Positions 7,885 through 14,842 of a stretch of 28,618 nucleotides of DNA are shown piece after piece; position 1 is the first letter of the stretch; each line of letters begins with the position of its first letter. The notes beneath the pieces were generated by a model. It made no database searches and was not told the origin of the DNA. It saw only the letters and a list, made by a program, of their open reading frames with translations. This DNA comes from Lachnospiraceae bacterium. Lineage in GTDB: Bacteria; Bacillota; Clostridia; Lachnospirales; Lachnospiraceae. A program made the translations under genes and the position numbers. Where the stretch lies: positions 1 through 28,618 of the forward strand of contig JAGCXJ010000348.1 in assembly GCA_017961385.1 (NCBI GenBank), in the 5' to 3' direction.

Positions 7885-10110
7885 TTATTTCTTTGAAAGT
7901 GTATCTGCCATAAGTGCACGTCTTGTCGGAGGCCATTTGACAACTTCCGGCTTTTCATGATCCTTTGGAGACTCTTTAGCGTACTTTGGAACGGGATTTT
8001 CTATATTGGCTTTTATATCCCAAGGTTCTTTTGCCGGCTGTTTTCCGTCTCCGTTTTCTGCTGGTTTTGCATGTGCCGGTCTGGGATTATCTGTATTGCT
8101 CTTTATATCCCAAGGTTCTTTTGCCGGCTGTTTTCCGTCTCCGTTCTCTGCAGGCGTCGCATATGTCGCCTTGGGGTTATCTGTATTGCTCTTTATATCC
8201 CACGGTTCCTTTGCCGGCTGTTTTCCGTCTCCGTTCTCTGCAGGTCTTGCATATGTTGCCTTGGGATTATCTGTATTGCTCTTAATGTCCCATGGTTCTT
8301 TAGCAGGTTGTTTACCATCACCGTTTTCCGCAGGCTTTGCATATGACGGTTTGGGATTTTCCTTATTGTCCTTGATGTTCCAAGGTTCTTTTGCTGGCTG
8401 TTTTCCATCACCGTTTTCCGCAGGCTTTGCATATGTCGGCTTGGGGTTTGCCTTATTGTTCTTGATATCCCATGGTACCTTGGGAGGCTGTATATCGTCT
8501 CCGTTATCCGCAGGCTTTGCATATGTCGGTTTTGGATCTTTCTTATTATCCTTGATATTCCAAGGTTCCTTTACAGGCGGTAATTTATCACCGTTAGCTG
8601 CAGGTATAGCATAATCAGGTTTGGGATCCTTCTGGTTTTTCTGGATATCCCATTTGGGTTTTCCATCATTTAAGACAGTCCTGTCAAAACCTTCTTCATC
8701 AGCCGAGATAGTATAAAAGTCCGAACTGTTATCATTGACATTGTTAGCCCATTTTACTGTATCTCCCCGTTTGTATCCTCCGGCTCTGGGCTTTGTAAAC
8801 ATCTCTGAGTCTGCATTTCTTTCAGTTATCTGTTTTCCGCCTTCGTCCGTCGTAACAGTATAAAACTCTGAACTGTCATCATTTTTACTGTTCGCCCATT
8901 TAACTGTGTCTCCCTGCTTGTATTCATCTGCTCTGGGCTTTGTACTCTTACCTTCATCAGCCTTTCTTTGTGTAGACTGTGCTCCGGTTGCATCTATCGT
9001 GATATCGTAAAACTGCGAACTGTCTTCATTGACATTACTAGCCCATTTAACTGTATCTCCCTGTTTGTATTCATCTGCTCTGGGCTTTGCGGCATCGTCT
9101 TTTCGTTTTCTCTGCCCTTGATCATCTGTATCGTACTTATCTTTGTCGTTTATAACAGCTCTTCCGTCTGCGTCCTTTACCTTTGGCTCTTTTGTATTGT
9201 CTCTTATATTCCAGGGAGTAAGCTCTTTAGTATTACCATTGTTATCAATATTTTTCCTTACTCGTACTGTCTGTTTCTTTCCGTCAGGGAAGGTAACCTC
9301 TTTCTCTTCGTAATATTGAGTATCATTCTTAATAGATCGATCACTAGCAGCTTTGACTTTCGGATCTTTTATATTGTCCTTAATGTCCCATGGGCTCGCA
9401 TATACAGTTTCACCATCTTTGACATCTTTCCTTACCCACACAGTACCGGTTTCACCATTCGGGAAGGTAATCATTTTTCTCTCATAAAAGTCTGAATTAT
9501 TCTTTACTGCCTTATCATCTGCATACTCACCCTTTGGAGAGATCTTATCAGCATCATCATGAGGAAATTTCCATGCAGGCAGTTCCTGCGAATCTTCAAA
9601 TGGATTTGTAACAACCATCAGCTCCCTGTATGCTATGGTCGTTGTCTCGGTTAAGATTGCACTCTTTTCCGCGTTTAACTCGCCGTATTCTTTTGCGGTT
9701 ACAACACACCCCGTAAATGTATAGATCCTGGCCGGCCATGCGGGTGCAGATTCGGTTATTGCACTTCTTGTCTTGTGTCTGTATACATATAGAATGACAG
9801 GAAGCATCAGTTCTGTTCCGTTTGCAAGAGGATCAAGAAATCTCTCGGTACCGACATATCTCTCGACCTGAAATGTGAAGGGTTTGGATATTGGTTTACG
9901 TCTCATATGGACATAATCATTCACGCCGCCTTCTCTTATGTACTCATATTCGTTTTCTTTATTGAATACTCGTACACTTTTAAGCGCCATGAAATAACCC
10001 CCTTCGACTTCAAGTACAAAGTTGAAGGCAGTTATTGGATTTCTGAGGGCAGCATTGGTATCTTCACCAGAATTGCCCAGTAATTTGTCATCTAACCAGT
10101 CCCATGCCAT
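7885..10110 (-). CDS. Tube-family protein (Afp5/gp19-like) with about 570-residue repeat-rich C-terminal extension
   Basis: Residues 1-172 form a phage tail tube gp19-type domain: F-N-F-V-L-E-V-E (about 29-36), the REGGVNDYVHMRRKPISKPF stretch (59-78) and a closing Y-R-E-L-M-V beta strand. This is typical of Afp5/Pvc5-like secondary tube proteins that start the tube on the baseplate, and those are normally about 150-180 residues long. Here a further 570 residues follow. They hold two 59-residue units (about 197-315), three 49-residue units with a GDTVKWA motif (Trp at 356, 405, 454) and eight exact 30-residue units with a PW[DN]IK motif (Trp at 487, 517, 547, 577, 607, 637, 667, 697), then a short basic tail. 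The extension is hydrophilic, rich in Lys, Pro, Asp and Asn, and probably extended. The ATG follows AAGG by 7 nt. Confidence 0.85.
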   Translation of the reverse strand: MAWDWLDDKLLGNSGEDTNAALRNPITAFNFVLEVEGGYFMALKSVRVFNKENEYEYIREGGVNDYVHMRRKPISKPFTFQVERYVGTERFLDPLANGTELMLPVILYVYRHKTRSAITESAPAWPARIYTFTGCVVTAKEYGELNAEKSAILTETTTIAYRELMVVTNPFEDSQELPAWKFPHDDADKISPKGEYADDKAVKNNSDFYERKMITFPNGETGTVWVRKDVKDGETVYASPWDIKDNIKDPKVKAASDRSIKNDTQYYEEKEVTFPDGKKQTVRVRKNIDNNGNTKELTPWNIRDNTKEPKVKDADGRAVINDKDKYDTDDQGQRKRKDDAAKPRADEYKQGDTVKWASNVNEDSSQFYDITIDATGAQSTQRKADEGKSTKPRADEYKQGDTVKWANSKNDDSSEFYTVTTDEGGKQITERNADSEMFTKPRAGGYKRGDTVKWANNVNDNSSDFYTISADEEGFDRTVLNDGKPKWDIQKNQKDPKPDYAIPAANGDKLPPVKEPWNIKDNKKDPKPTYAKPADNGDDIQPPKVPWDIKNNKANPKPTYAKPAENGDGKQPAKEPWNIKDNKENPKPSYAKPAENGDGKQPAKEPWDIKSNTDNPKATYARPAENGDGKQPAKEPWDIKSNTDNPKATYATPAENGDGKQPAKEPWDIKSNTDNPRPAHAKPAENGDGKQPAKEPWDIKANIENPVPKYAKESPKDHEKPEVVKWPPTRRALMADTLSKK
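7980..8661 (-). repeat. Eight in-frame tandem 90-bp repeats
   Basis: The PW[DN]IK motif recurs every 30 codons (conserved Trp codons exactly 90 nt apart) at the 3' end of the tube-family gene. Units near 8011, 8101 and 8191 are nearly identical at nucleotide level, while those above about 8461 differ more. This suggests recent local duplication at the 3' side and older copies at the 5' side. The repeat is coding and keeps its frame. Confidence 0.95.
8664..9087 (-). repeat. Three in-frame tandem 147-bp repeats
   Basis: Units of 49 codons each begin KPRA-[DG]-[EG]-YK and contain GDTVKWA followed by a DSS-x-FY motif. The matching nucleotides fall at 8747, 8894 and 9041, exactly 147 bp apart. 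They lie directly upstream, in reading order, of the 90-bp repeat block. Confidence 0.92.
9108..9522 (-). repeat. Two 59-codon repeats plus partial third unit
   Basis: Residues about 197-255 and 256-314 of the tube-family protein align over F/Y-Y-E-x-K, T-F-P-[ND]-G, V-R-K and PW[DN]I[KR] motifs (Trp at 241 and 300, 59 apart). A third unit begins (DGRAVIND) but decays into a charged linker. These units share the PW[DN]I[KR] motif with the downstream 30-residue repeats, which implies a common origin. Confidence 0.75.
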
Positions 10111-10121
10111 AGTTTAACCTT

Positions 10122-10376
10122 TTATCTGCTTGGCTTCATGTCAAGAATGCTCTTTTCCTTCTTATCAGAGGGATTAAGACTTTTGTTTATCCCGGATATC
10201 TCACTGCACCATCTGCGTCTTTCCGCATGAGGAAGGCCCATCACCTCGGATTCGCTCCAATGGAAGTAATATGAGATAAAACTCATCTCACGGTACAGAT
10301 CATCCTTCGGATAGAGTCTCAACCCTCCTGTGTAAAATTTAGAGGCACCTGAAATACCTTGCCGCAATCCGGACAT
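10122..10376 (-). CDS. Small DUF6760-like CIS protein, start uncertain
   Basis: The recognisable core is R-L-Y-P-K-D-D-L-Y-R-E-M-S-F-I-S-Y-Y-F-H-W followed by LPHAERRRWCSEISGINKSL. This resembles small (about 55-65 residue) proteins found next to the tail-assembly-protein gene in CIS clusters (DUF6760 type, recalled from family knowledge). The frame is open well upstream of that core. The start could be ATG 10376 (used here; GGAG 5 nt before it), GTG 10382, or TTG 10322, which overlaps the upstream TGA as TTGA, 1 nt after an AGGAGG. It overlaps the preceding gene in the -1 frame, so a frameshift fusion like lambda gpG-gpGT is also possible. The protein may act as a chaperone for assembly of tape measure or tube; this is inferred from position. 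Confidence 0.7.
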   Translation of the reverse strand: MSGLRQGISGASKFYTGGLRLYPKDDLYREMSFISYYFHWSESEVMGLPHAERRRWCSEISGINKSLNPSDKKEKSILDMKPSR

Positions 10377-10681
10377 ACACACTCCATAACAGGAGGTTCT
10401 ATGTCGTTGATACGCTGGTACATATCCTGAAGATATGCCAGATCAGCTGTAAAAAGCTGTTCGACCGTCGTTGCAGTGACTGCTTCAATTCCTTCCAGCT
10501 GTGTTATGACTTTGCTTAGGATCACTATCGTAAGATAAGAAGGATTCGAGAGCACTCTCGGATCACGGGTTGCACTTATCTCATCTCCGGCAGTCGCAAG
10601 ACGCATCTTGCCATGCCTGTGCAGTTCACCGTTTGAATCCATATATCCCTTCGGCAAAGTAAAATCATATAAGGTTTCCAT
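10319..10681 (-). CDS. Tail-assembly-chaperone-like protein with C-terminal Cys motif
   Basis: This 120-residue protein opens with F-T-L-P-K-G-Y-M-D-S-N-G-E-L-H-R-H-G, then K-M-R-L-A-T-A-G-D-E-I and N-P-S-Y-L-T-I-V-I-L-S-K-V-I. This fits the phage tail assembly protein family (gp41/gpE-like) found beside tube genes of CIS. The ATG at 10681 is chosen because AGGAGG lies 7 nt before it; an upstream in-frame GTG at 10702 would place that ribosome site inside the gene. The C-terminus carries a C-V-C-P-D-C-G-K zinc-ribbon-like knuckle (about residues 100-107) with no second Cys pair, so zinc binding would need a partner or dimer. It overlaps the start region of the DUF6760-like gene in the -1 frame. 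Confidence 0.8.
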   Translation of the reverse strand: METLYDFTLPKGYMDSNGELHRHGKMRLATAGDEISATRDPRVLSNPSYLTIVILSKVITQLEGIEAVTATTVEQLFTADLAYLQDMYQRINDIEPPVMECVCPDCGKVFQVPLNFTQEG

Positions 10682-10702
10682 CTGATTACCTCCTGAATAC
10701 AC

Positions 10703-10759
10703 TTGTTTGTTTGCTTACCTTGAGGCTCATCCGAAGATGAGCCCCATATAAACAAACAA
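10703..10759 (-). promoter_or_regulatory. Nested inverted repeat with UUCG-capped stem-loop after the tube gene
   Basis: On the transcribed strand an 8-bp perfect stem GGCTCATC/GATGAGCC encloses the tetraloop TTCG with a C-G closing pair, the classic ultra-stable cUUCGg loop (10724-10743). Around it lie perfect 10-nt arms TTGTTTGTTT and AAACAAACAA (10750-10759 and 10703-10712). No T-run follows, so this is not a standard intrinsic terminator. It sits between the abundant tube protein gene and the chaperone gene, the widest gap inside the structural operon, so mRNA 3'-end protection or partial attenuation is likely. Confidence 0.75.
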
Positions 10760-10767
10760 TCTGTCTG

Positions 10768-11268
10768 TTAGTTGGGAATGATGAGTTCCTCGTAAGCTAT
10801 CTCCACTGACTCGATTGCCACATCAGAATTCTTGGCATCAAGATCGGGAGCATTGTACTTTGTTACCCATGCATTTGTAAGAGTCCACTGTCTGGTTCCT
10901 ACAGGTGATTCAACGAGTGCTGAAGGAGCACCTGAGTTGATGTCAATAAGCTCGATAGTAACATTGTTACGAGGCATCTGACCTCTTGTCTCACTCACAC
11001 ACTCCATGATCCATGTCTTAAACGGGCTTGAAATAATATAACCCATCTTAAGTGTTACGTTTCCGTGCTTAACAAGTCCGGGTACCTTAACCGGTGCAAG
11101 TGATCCGGAATTACCCTGTCTGAACTCGATCACGTCAACTGTGGCTTCTATGCCTGTTACTTCACTGAAAGCTGCTGTTCCCGCAACGGTATCAACAGTC
11201 ACCAGGAAGTTCATTTTGGTCAACGGATATGCTGACCGTCTGTCATTTTCATATGCTCCAGTAGCCAT
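10768..11268 (-). CDS. Inner tube protein (Hcp-like, gp19/Afp1/Pvc1-type)
   Basis: This 166-residue protein has the tail-tube family profile: F-L-V-T-V-D-T-V-A-G-T-A-A-F-S-E-V-T-G-I near residues 20-40, a V-I-E-F-R-Q-G-N strand, the V-P-G-L-V-K-H-G-N-V-T-L-K-M-G strand (about 62-76) and a final S-V-E-I-A-Y-E-E-L strand. The length matches Afp1/Pvc1. It should polymerise into the rigid inner tube expelled on sheath contraction. AGGAG lies 9 nt before the ATG, one of the better ribosome sites in the window and consistent with high expression. It follows the sheath gene directly, and a stable hairpin follows its stop codon. Only one sheath and one main tube gene are present, against three sheaths in Afp/PVC. 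Confidence 0.95.
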   Translation of the reverse strand: MATGAYENDRRSAYPLTKMNFLVTVDTVAGTAAFSEVTGIEATVDVIEFRQGNSGSLAPVKVPGLVKHGNVTLKMGYIISSPFKTWIMECVSETRGQMPRNNVTIELIDINSGAPSALVESPVGTRQWTLTNAWVTKYNAPDLDAKNSDVAIESVEIAYEELIIPN

Positions 11269-11314
11269 AATTCATGACTCCTTTCTGTTGTTTTACTATT
11301 TTCTGACTGTTACC

Positions 11315-11334
11315 GAAGCTTATTCAGAAGCTTC
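11315..11334 (-). other. Small 7-bp hairpin across the sheath stop codon
   Basis: Arms GAAGCTT and AAGCTTC pair around a 6-nt loop, and the sheath stop codon lies within it. There is no T-run. It may be fortuitous, because GAAGCTTC is itself palindromic. Confidence 0.3.
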
Positions 11335-13023
11335 TCCTCCGCCTGCTTCCGATGTATGCTGAGTAACTCTGAAGATTACAAATTCAGCCGGACGAGACGG
11401 TGCGATACCTACGTTACAGATAAGTCTGCCGTTCATGATATCGTCTCTTGTCATTGTTGATGTTCCGATCTCTACGAAATAGCTTTCAGAAGCAGATCCT
11501 CCTGCAAGCATTCCGTTTCTGAACAGTCCATCTAAGAAGTTGCTGATCGTCTGGTGAACTCTCTGCCAGAGAGCAGGATCATTGGGTTCAAATACAACCC
11601 AGTTGGTGTTAGCCTTGATGCTCTCTTCAACAAAGATGAACAATCTGCGAACGTTGACATACTTGAATGCGCTGTTGCTTGATGCTGTACGAGCGCCCCA
11701 GATACGTATTCCCTGTCCGGGAAGATTACGTATAAGGTTGATGCCTTCGGGATTTAAAATATCCTGCTCATCCTTGGTGTAGTTAACTGAAAGACCTGTA
11801 CAGAATACAACTTCATTTGCAGGTGCCTTATGAACACCTCTTGCAATATCTGTTCTTGAGTAAACACCCATAACAGCTCCTGACGGAGGAATGAAGTCTG
11901 CCTTGTTACTTGATCTGTCAAATACCTGGATCCAGGGATGATACATTGCACAGTATGTTGAATCAACCAACTGTCTGTAGCCGATAAGATCAGCTGTCTT
12001 GTACATCTCCTTAGGCATATCCAGTACTGCAAAACGGCTGCGAGTATTCTCACAATGACCAACAAGTGCAACAACAACCTCGGGGATAGTAACACCCGGA
12101 ATTGCCATCATGCTGACTGTATTGTTCTCTAAGAATGCCTGAAGACCGCTTCTCTTGCCCGGTCCCTCATCTTCACCGATAAAGGTTCCTGCATCGATCT
12201 TAGCAACCGATCCGTCTGTACCTCCGTCAAGGAAGAACAGTCCGTCTGTAACATCCTTTCCAAGAATGTCTGTTACAGGATTGCCGGGTGCCTTGGGCTG
12301 TGCGAATTCAGCCTTTACAATACTGCTTGTTGCAAGCTTTGAACCTGCATATCTGGGTGATGAAGGATTAAGACTGAGTTCAGTATAATTCTCAACATCA
12401 TCACCATAACGGATGACCATATCAAATGATACAAGATATAAAAGTGCCTTGGGAATGATGTTTGCATCAACAGCATTCTTGGGTAATTCACTTTCAAAAG
12501 TTACCTCATTGTCAATGATGGTCTTGATCTTTGTATAAGTTTTTTCAAATACTACCAGATCGCCTTCTCTGAAGCCGTCAAGGTTTTTAGCCTTGTAACC
12601 TGAAGCTGTCTTCTCAACCAGCTGAAGCTTACGCTTTGTGTTGGTTGCAAGCATGATCTGTATCTTATTACCCCATGTTCCGGGGCTTGAAGCTTCTACG
12701 CTCAAAATACCCTTTTTAGCTACAGCAGCCTTGGCATCTTTAGGTGCTACACGCATTACGTAGCATCTTGTTCCGCCATTATCAAAAAACTGCTCTACAC
12801 TGTTTGCTAAAAAACGGTATTCTCCGTAACCGAACTCAGATAAGAATCCTCCGAACTGCTGACGGAATGAACGCATACTTGTCACGAGTAAAGGTGCTCC
12901 GGTAAGCGGACCTTTCTCCGCAAGGCCGATAAATCCGGCTGTATTTGTACCGACACCTTCGATACTACGTGGCGAATTATCATATTCCTCGACGTATACG
13001 CCCGGTGATAAATATTCTGCCAT
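11320..13023 (-). CDS. Contractile sheath protein (gp18/Afp2-4-type)
   Basis: This 567-residue protein opens with the hallmark M-A-E-Y-L-S-P-G-V-Y-V-E-E-Y (residues 1-14), followed by G-V-G-T-N-T-A-G-F-I-G-L-A-E-K-G-P. It ends with the conserved sheath C-terminal domain: R-I-W-G-A-R-T, L-F-I-F-V-E-E-S-I, N-W-V-V-F-E-P-N-D, then a helix with G-G-S-A-S-E-S-Y-F-V and I-C-N-V-G-I-A-P-S-R-P-A-E-F-V-I-F. These are the interlocking strands that couple sheath subunits. A domain insertion of about 250 residues lies between, where surface decorations vary. It is the only sheath gene here, so the sheath is probably homopolymeric. GAGG lies 9 nt before the ATG. It is followed directly by the tube gene, the expected pair. 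Confidence 0.97.
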   Translation of the reverse strand: MAEYLSPGVYVEEYDNSPRSIEGVGTNTAGFIGLAEKGPLTGAPLLVTSMRSFRQQFGGFLSEFGYGEYRFLANSVEQFFDNGGTRCYVMRVAPKDAKAAVAKKGILSVEASSPGTWGNKIQIMLATNTKRKLQLVEKTASGYKAKNLDGFREGDLVVFEKTYTKIKTIIDNEVTFESELPKNAVDANIIPKALLYLVSFDMVIRYGDDVENYTELSLNPSSPRYAGSKLATSSIVKAEFAQPKAPGNPVTDILGKDVTDGLFFLDGGTDGSVAKIDAGTFIGEDEGPGKRSGLQAFLENNTVSMMAIPGVTIPEVVVALVGHCENTRSRFAVLDMPKEMYKTADLIGYRQLVDSTYCAMYHPWIQVFDRSSNKADFIPPSGAVMGVYSRTDIARGVHKAPANEVVFCTGLSVNYTKDEQDILNPEGINLIRNLPGQGIRIWGARTASSNSAFKYVNVRRLFIFVEESIKANTNWVVFEPNDPALWQRVHQTISNFLDGLFRNGMLAGGSASESYFVEIGTSTMTRDDIMNGRLICNVGIAPSRPAEFVIFRVTQHTSEAGGGEASE

Positions 13024-13048
13024 AAATTTTTACCTCTTTTTTTGATTA

Positions 13049-13438
13049 TTATGTTGCTGTCACCTTAACCTGTCCGGGATAAGTTATCGATACCGATCCC
13101 GCATAGGCACACATCATCTTGCAATCACTTGTCAAACACGGTTTTCCGCCTATGATCACCTTTGGTTTGGTAGCTATCCATGTTCCTGCCGGCATAGGCA
13201 TGCATGGCTGCGGGGTAAGTACTCCCATAGCTGCAGCTGTCGCAGAAGCGACTGCCGGATTAGCCATTGATGTACACATTCCGAAAGGTCCGATATTTGC
13301 TCCTCCCTGAGAATCCGTAATGGTTGCTGCAGGTTTTCCCTGTGCCATAACTTTTGTCTGTGAAGTTACTTTTACAGGTGCCGGAGCTGTGCCCATTGAG
13401 CACATAGCGGTTCCTGACGCTGCTACAAGCTCACTCAT
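13049..13438 (-). CDS. PAAR-like spike-tip protein (DUF4280 type)
   Basis: This 129-residue protein matches PAAR-like DUF4280 proteins: an A-M-C-S-M-G opening (Cys13), K-P-A-A-T-I-T-D, N-I-G-P-F-G-M-C-T-S (Cys55), Q-P-C-M-P-M-P-A-G-T-W (Cys79), G-G-K-P-C-L-T-S-D-C-K-M-M-C (Cys101, 106, 110) and a final G-S-V-S-I strand. In CIS it caps the spike trimer; the Cys/His cluster of PAAR folds typically binds a metal, here with six Cys and no His. It overlaps the upstream 269-residue gene by 8 nt, so the two are probably translationally coupled and may interact. I see no C-terminal toxin fusion. It sits just before the sheath gene, away from the spike gene, which is unlike Afp order. Confidence 0.88.
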   Translation of the reverse strand: MSELVAASGTAMCSMGTAPAPVKVTSQTKVMAQGKPAATITDSQGGANIGPFGMCTSMANPAVASATAAAMGVLTPQPCMPMPAGTWIATKPKVIIGGKPCLTSDCKMMCAYAGSVSITYPGQVKVTAT

Positions 13439-14240
13439 AATCTGCTGTGTCCTTTCCGGTTATAGGTTTAACCATAACTGCACCGTCCTTAAGATCTATC
13501 TCTCCGGACTCAAGATGAAAATCAATCGGTCGAAAATATTCGTTACCGCCTGCCGTGAAATGTATCAAATATGGCAAATAACTGCCGTCTTCCCTCACTT
13601 TCAGCATAAACTCATCATTCGGACCTGCTCTGCCGTAGATTATACGGCAAACCCTTTCATTGATCTTGTGTTCTCCCTTAAGCATATCTTTAAGGACAAC
13701 CTGTGTCTGATTCACCTGATCGATGATCTCAAACACTTCATAGCGCGATCCATCTTCAGACAGTAATGCATAACGCATATTTTCGGTAACCACTCTGCCG
13801 CCGATAGTCATAGGCATTAGGCTCATACTGATGACGCCTCTTTTCTCTGACGTCTCTCGGTATCGGCATATCGGTCTTTCTACCGCCACCGCCTCAATGG
13901 ATTCAAGTTTGGAAAGGTGCCCATGGATCGATAAGACCGATCCTGCTTTGCGATTCTTCTCTGACGGCATCAGGAATACATCGCATTTCGGGAGTTTGGG
14001 GTCAAGTGTTTCATATCGGACATCCAGATCGGTTTCGTCAAAACCACGGGCTATGATATGCATAGAAAAATCTTTCCTGCTCTCACCCGTGAATACCCAG
14101 ATTCCTTCACCCTTGTTTATGGGTTTTAAAATCTCTTCACCGCTCAAGAATCGAATATCCGTTTCTTCGATCACTCTTCCCGTAGTAGTATCGATCAGCC
14201 TGATTGCCAGTGACAGCCGTGCTCTGATCACTACACTCAC
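13431..14240 (-). CDS. Beta-rich CIS-associated protein of unknown function
   Basis: This 269-residue protein starts at GTG 14240, with AGGA 7 nt upstream. I do not recognise a named family. The first 100 residues (V-I-R-A-R-L-S-L-A-I-R-L-I-D-T-T-T-G-R-V-I-E-E-T-D, then I-I-A-R-G-F) resemble carboxypeptidase-regulatory-like or transthyretin-type beta sandwiches, which occur in surface and adaptor modules. The second half is also strand-rich and ends in V-M-V-K-P-I-T-G-K. There is no signal peptide, membrane helix or obvious catalytic motif. Tight coupling to the PAAR-like gene (8-nt overlap) and to the cap gene (9 nt upstream) suggests a structural or spike-associated role, such as a tip adaptor. 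This is inference from context only. Confidence 0.6.
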   Translation of the reverse strand: MSVVIRARLSLAIRLIDTTTGRVIEETDIRFLSGEEILKPINKGEGIWVFTGESRKDFSMHIIARGFDETDLDVRYETLDPKLPKCDVFLMPSEKNRKAGSVLSIHGHLSKLESIEAVAVERPICRYRETSEKRGVISMSLMPMTIGGRVVTENMRYALLSEDGSRYEVFEIIDQVNQTQVVLKDMLKGEHKINERVCRIIYGRAGPNDEFMLKVREDGSYLPYLIHFTAGGNEYFRPIDFHLESGEIDLKDGAVMVKPITGKDTADYE

Positions 14241-14249
14241 TTAAAGTTC

Positions 14250-14840
14250 CTACCTCCTTTCCTCTCCTGTGAAACTGATCTCAAAGCTGCCATCCGTAAC
14301 ACGAGGTGTATCAATGATCTCACCGCTTGACAGGTATACGGGTGCCGCCCGGTAAAACAGGCTGATCTGATAAGGCTTGTTGATCGCCTGCCATACCCGC
14401 ACTTTTTCCTCCAGACTTATCTTCGCCTGAGACAGTACAATCGGAGGCTCCTGTGTGTCGAGCCAGCTTTGGAGTTCATCGGGTCTGACGGAACTGTTAT
14501 CGTTCACGATCTGCGCTATACGCCCGATGATCTTTTGTATATCCGGATCCTTAAGGCCCATCTGACCTGATCCGTTTATAAAGACCATATAATAGAGTGC
14601 ATATGGTCTGGGCGGTTTTGATATCTGTGCCCTTCCTGTCTGTACATATCTGGGACCTGTTACCTCAACATCTTCCCTGATATCATACAGATACAGTCCT
14701 ACAATATAGTCAACATCCTGCGAAAGCGGTGATGATATCTCTATATTGTTTGGTGAAGGTATAGGTTCGGGACACATCTTTTCTCTAAGTGTCCTTACAA
14801 TATATGAACTTACGTCTGATATTATAGGATAATCAGCCAT
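14250..14840 (-). CDS. Tail terminator/cap protein (Pvc16/Afp16-like, DUF4255)
   Basis: This 196-residue protein has the DUF4255 pattern: an N-terminal helix (I-S-D-V-S-S-Y-I-V-R-T-L-R), then Y-I-V-G-L-Y-L-Y-D-I-R-E-D-V-E (about 46-60), R-P-Y-A-L-Y-Y-M-V-F-I-N-G-S-G (about 77-92), a helix D-P-D-I-Q-K-I-I-G-R-I-A-Q and L-F-Y-R-A-A-P-V-Y-L-S-S. In Afp/PVC this family caps the distal end of tube and sheath and fixes particle length. GGAGG lies 9 nt before the ATG. The gene starts only 2 nt after the stop of the signal-anchored 924-residue protein, which physically joins the membrane-protein block and the structural block in one operon. Confidence 0.88.
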   Translation of the reverse strand: MADYPIISDVSSYIVRTLREKMCPEPIPSPNNIEISSPLSQDVDYIVGLYLYDIREDVEVTGPRYVQTGRAQISKPPRPYALYYMVFINGSGQMGLKDPDIQKIIGRIAQIVNDNSSVRPDELQSWLDTQEPPIVLSQAKISLEEKVRVWQAINKPYQISLFYRAAPVYLSSGEIIDTPRVTDGSFEISFTGEERR

Positions 14841-14842
14841 AT

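Noticed and set aside
8006..8614. Long plus-strand open frame with internal repeats opposite the 90-bp repeat block
   Set aside because: It is the mirror of the coding repeat on the minus strand; a 90-bp period keeps all frames open. It has no ribosome site or plausible product.
7980..9087. Regular repeats that could be mistaken for a CRISPR array
   Set aside because: Unit lengths are multiples of three, there is no conserved repeat/unique spacer alternation, and the units encode conserved protein motifs.
10310..10335. Canonical -1 slippery heptamer at the chaperone/DUF6760 overlap
   Set aside because: No X-XXY-YYZ heptamer is present at the junction; frameshifting remains only a possibility suggested by the frame arrangement and the AGGAGG.
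10703..10759. Intrinsic transcription terminator
   Set aside because: The hairpin is strong but no T-run follows on the transcribed strand, and the operon continues without another obvious promoter.
1..14840. Prophage or myophage remnant
   Set aside because: Sheath, tube and baseplate genes are present, but there is no capsid, portal, terminase, integrase, holin or lysin, and a DUF4255 cap and DUF4280 PAAR-like gene point to an Afp/PVC-type CIS.
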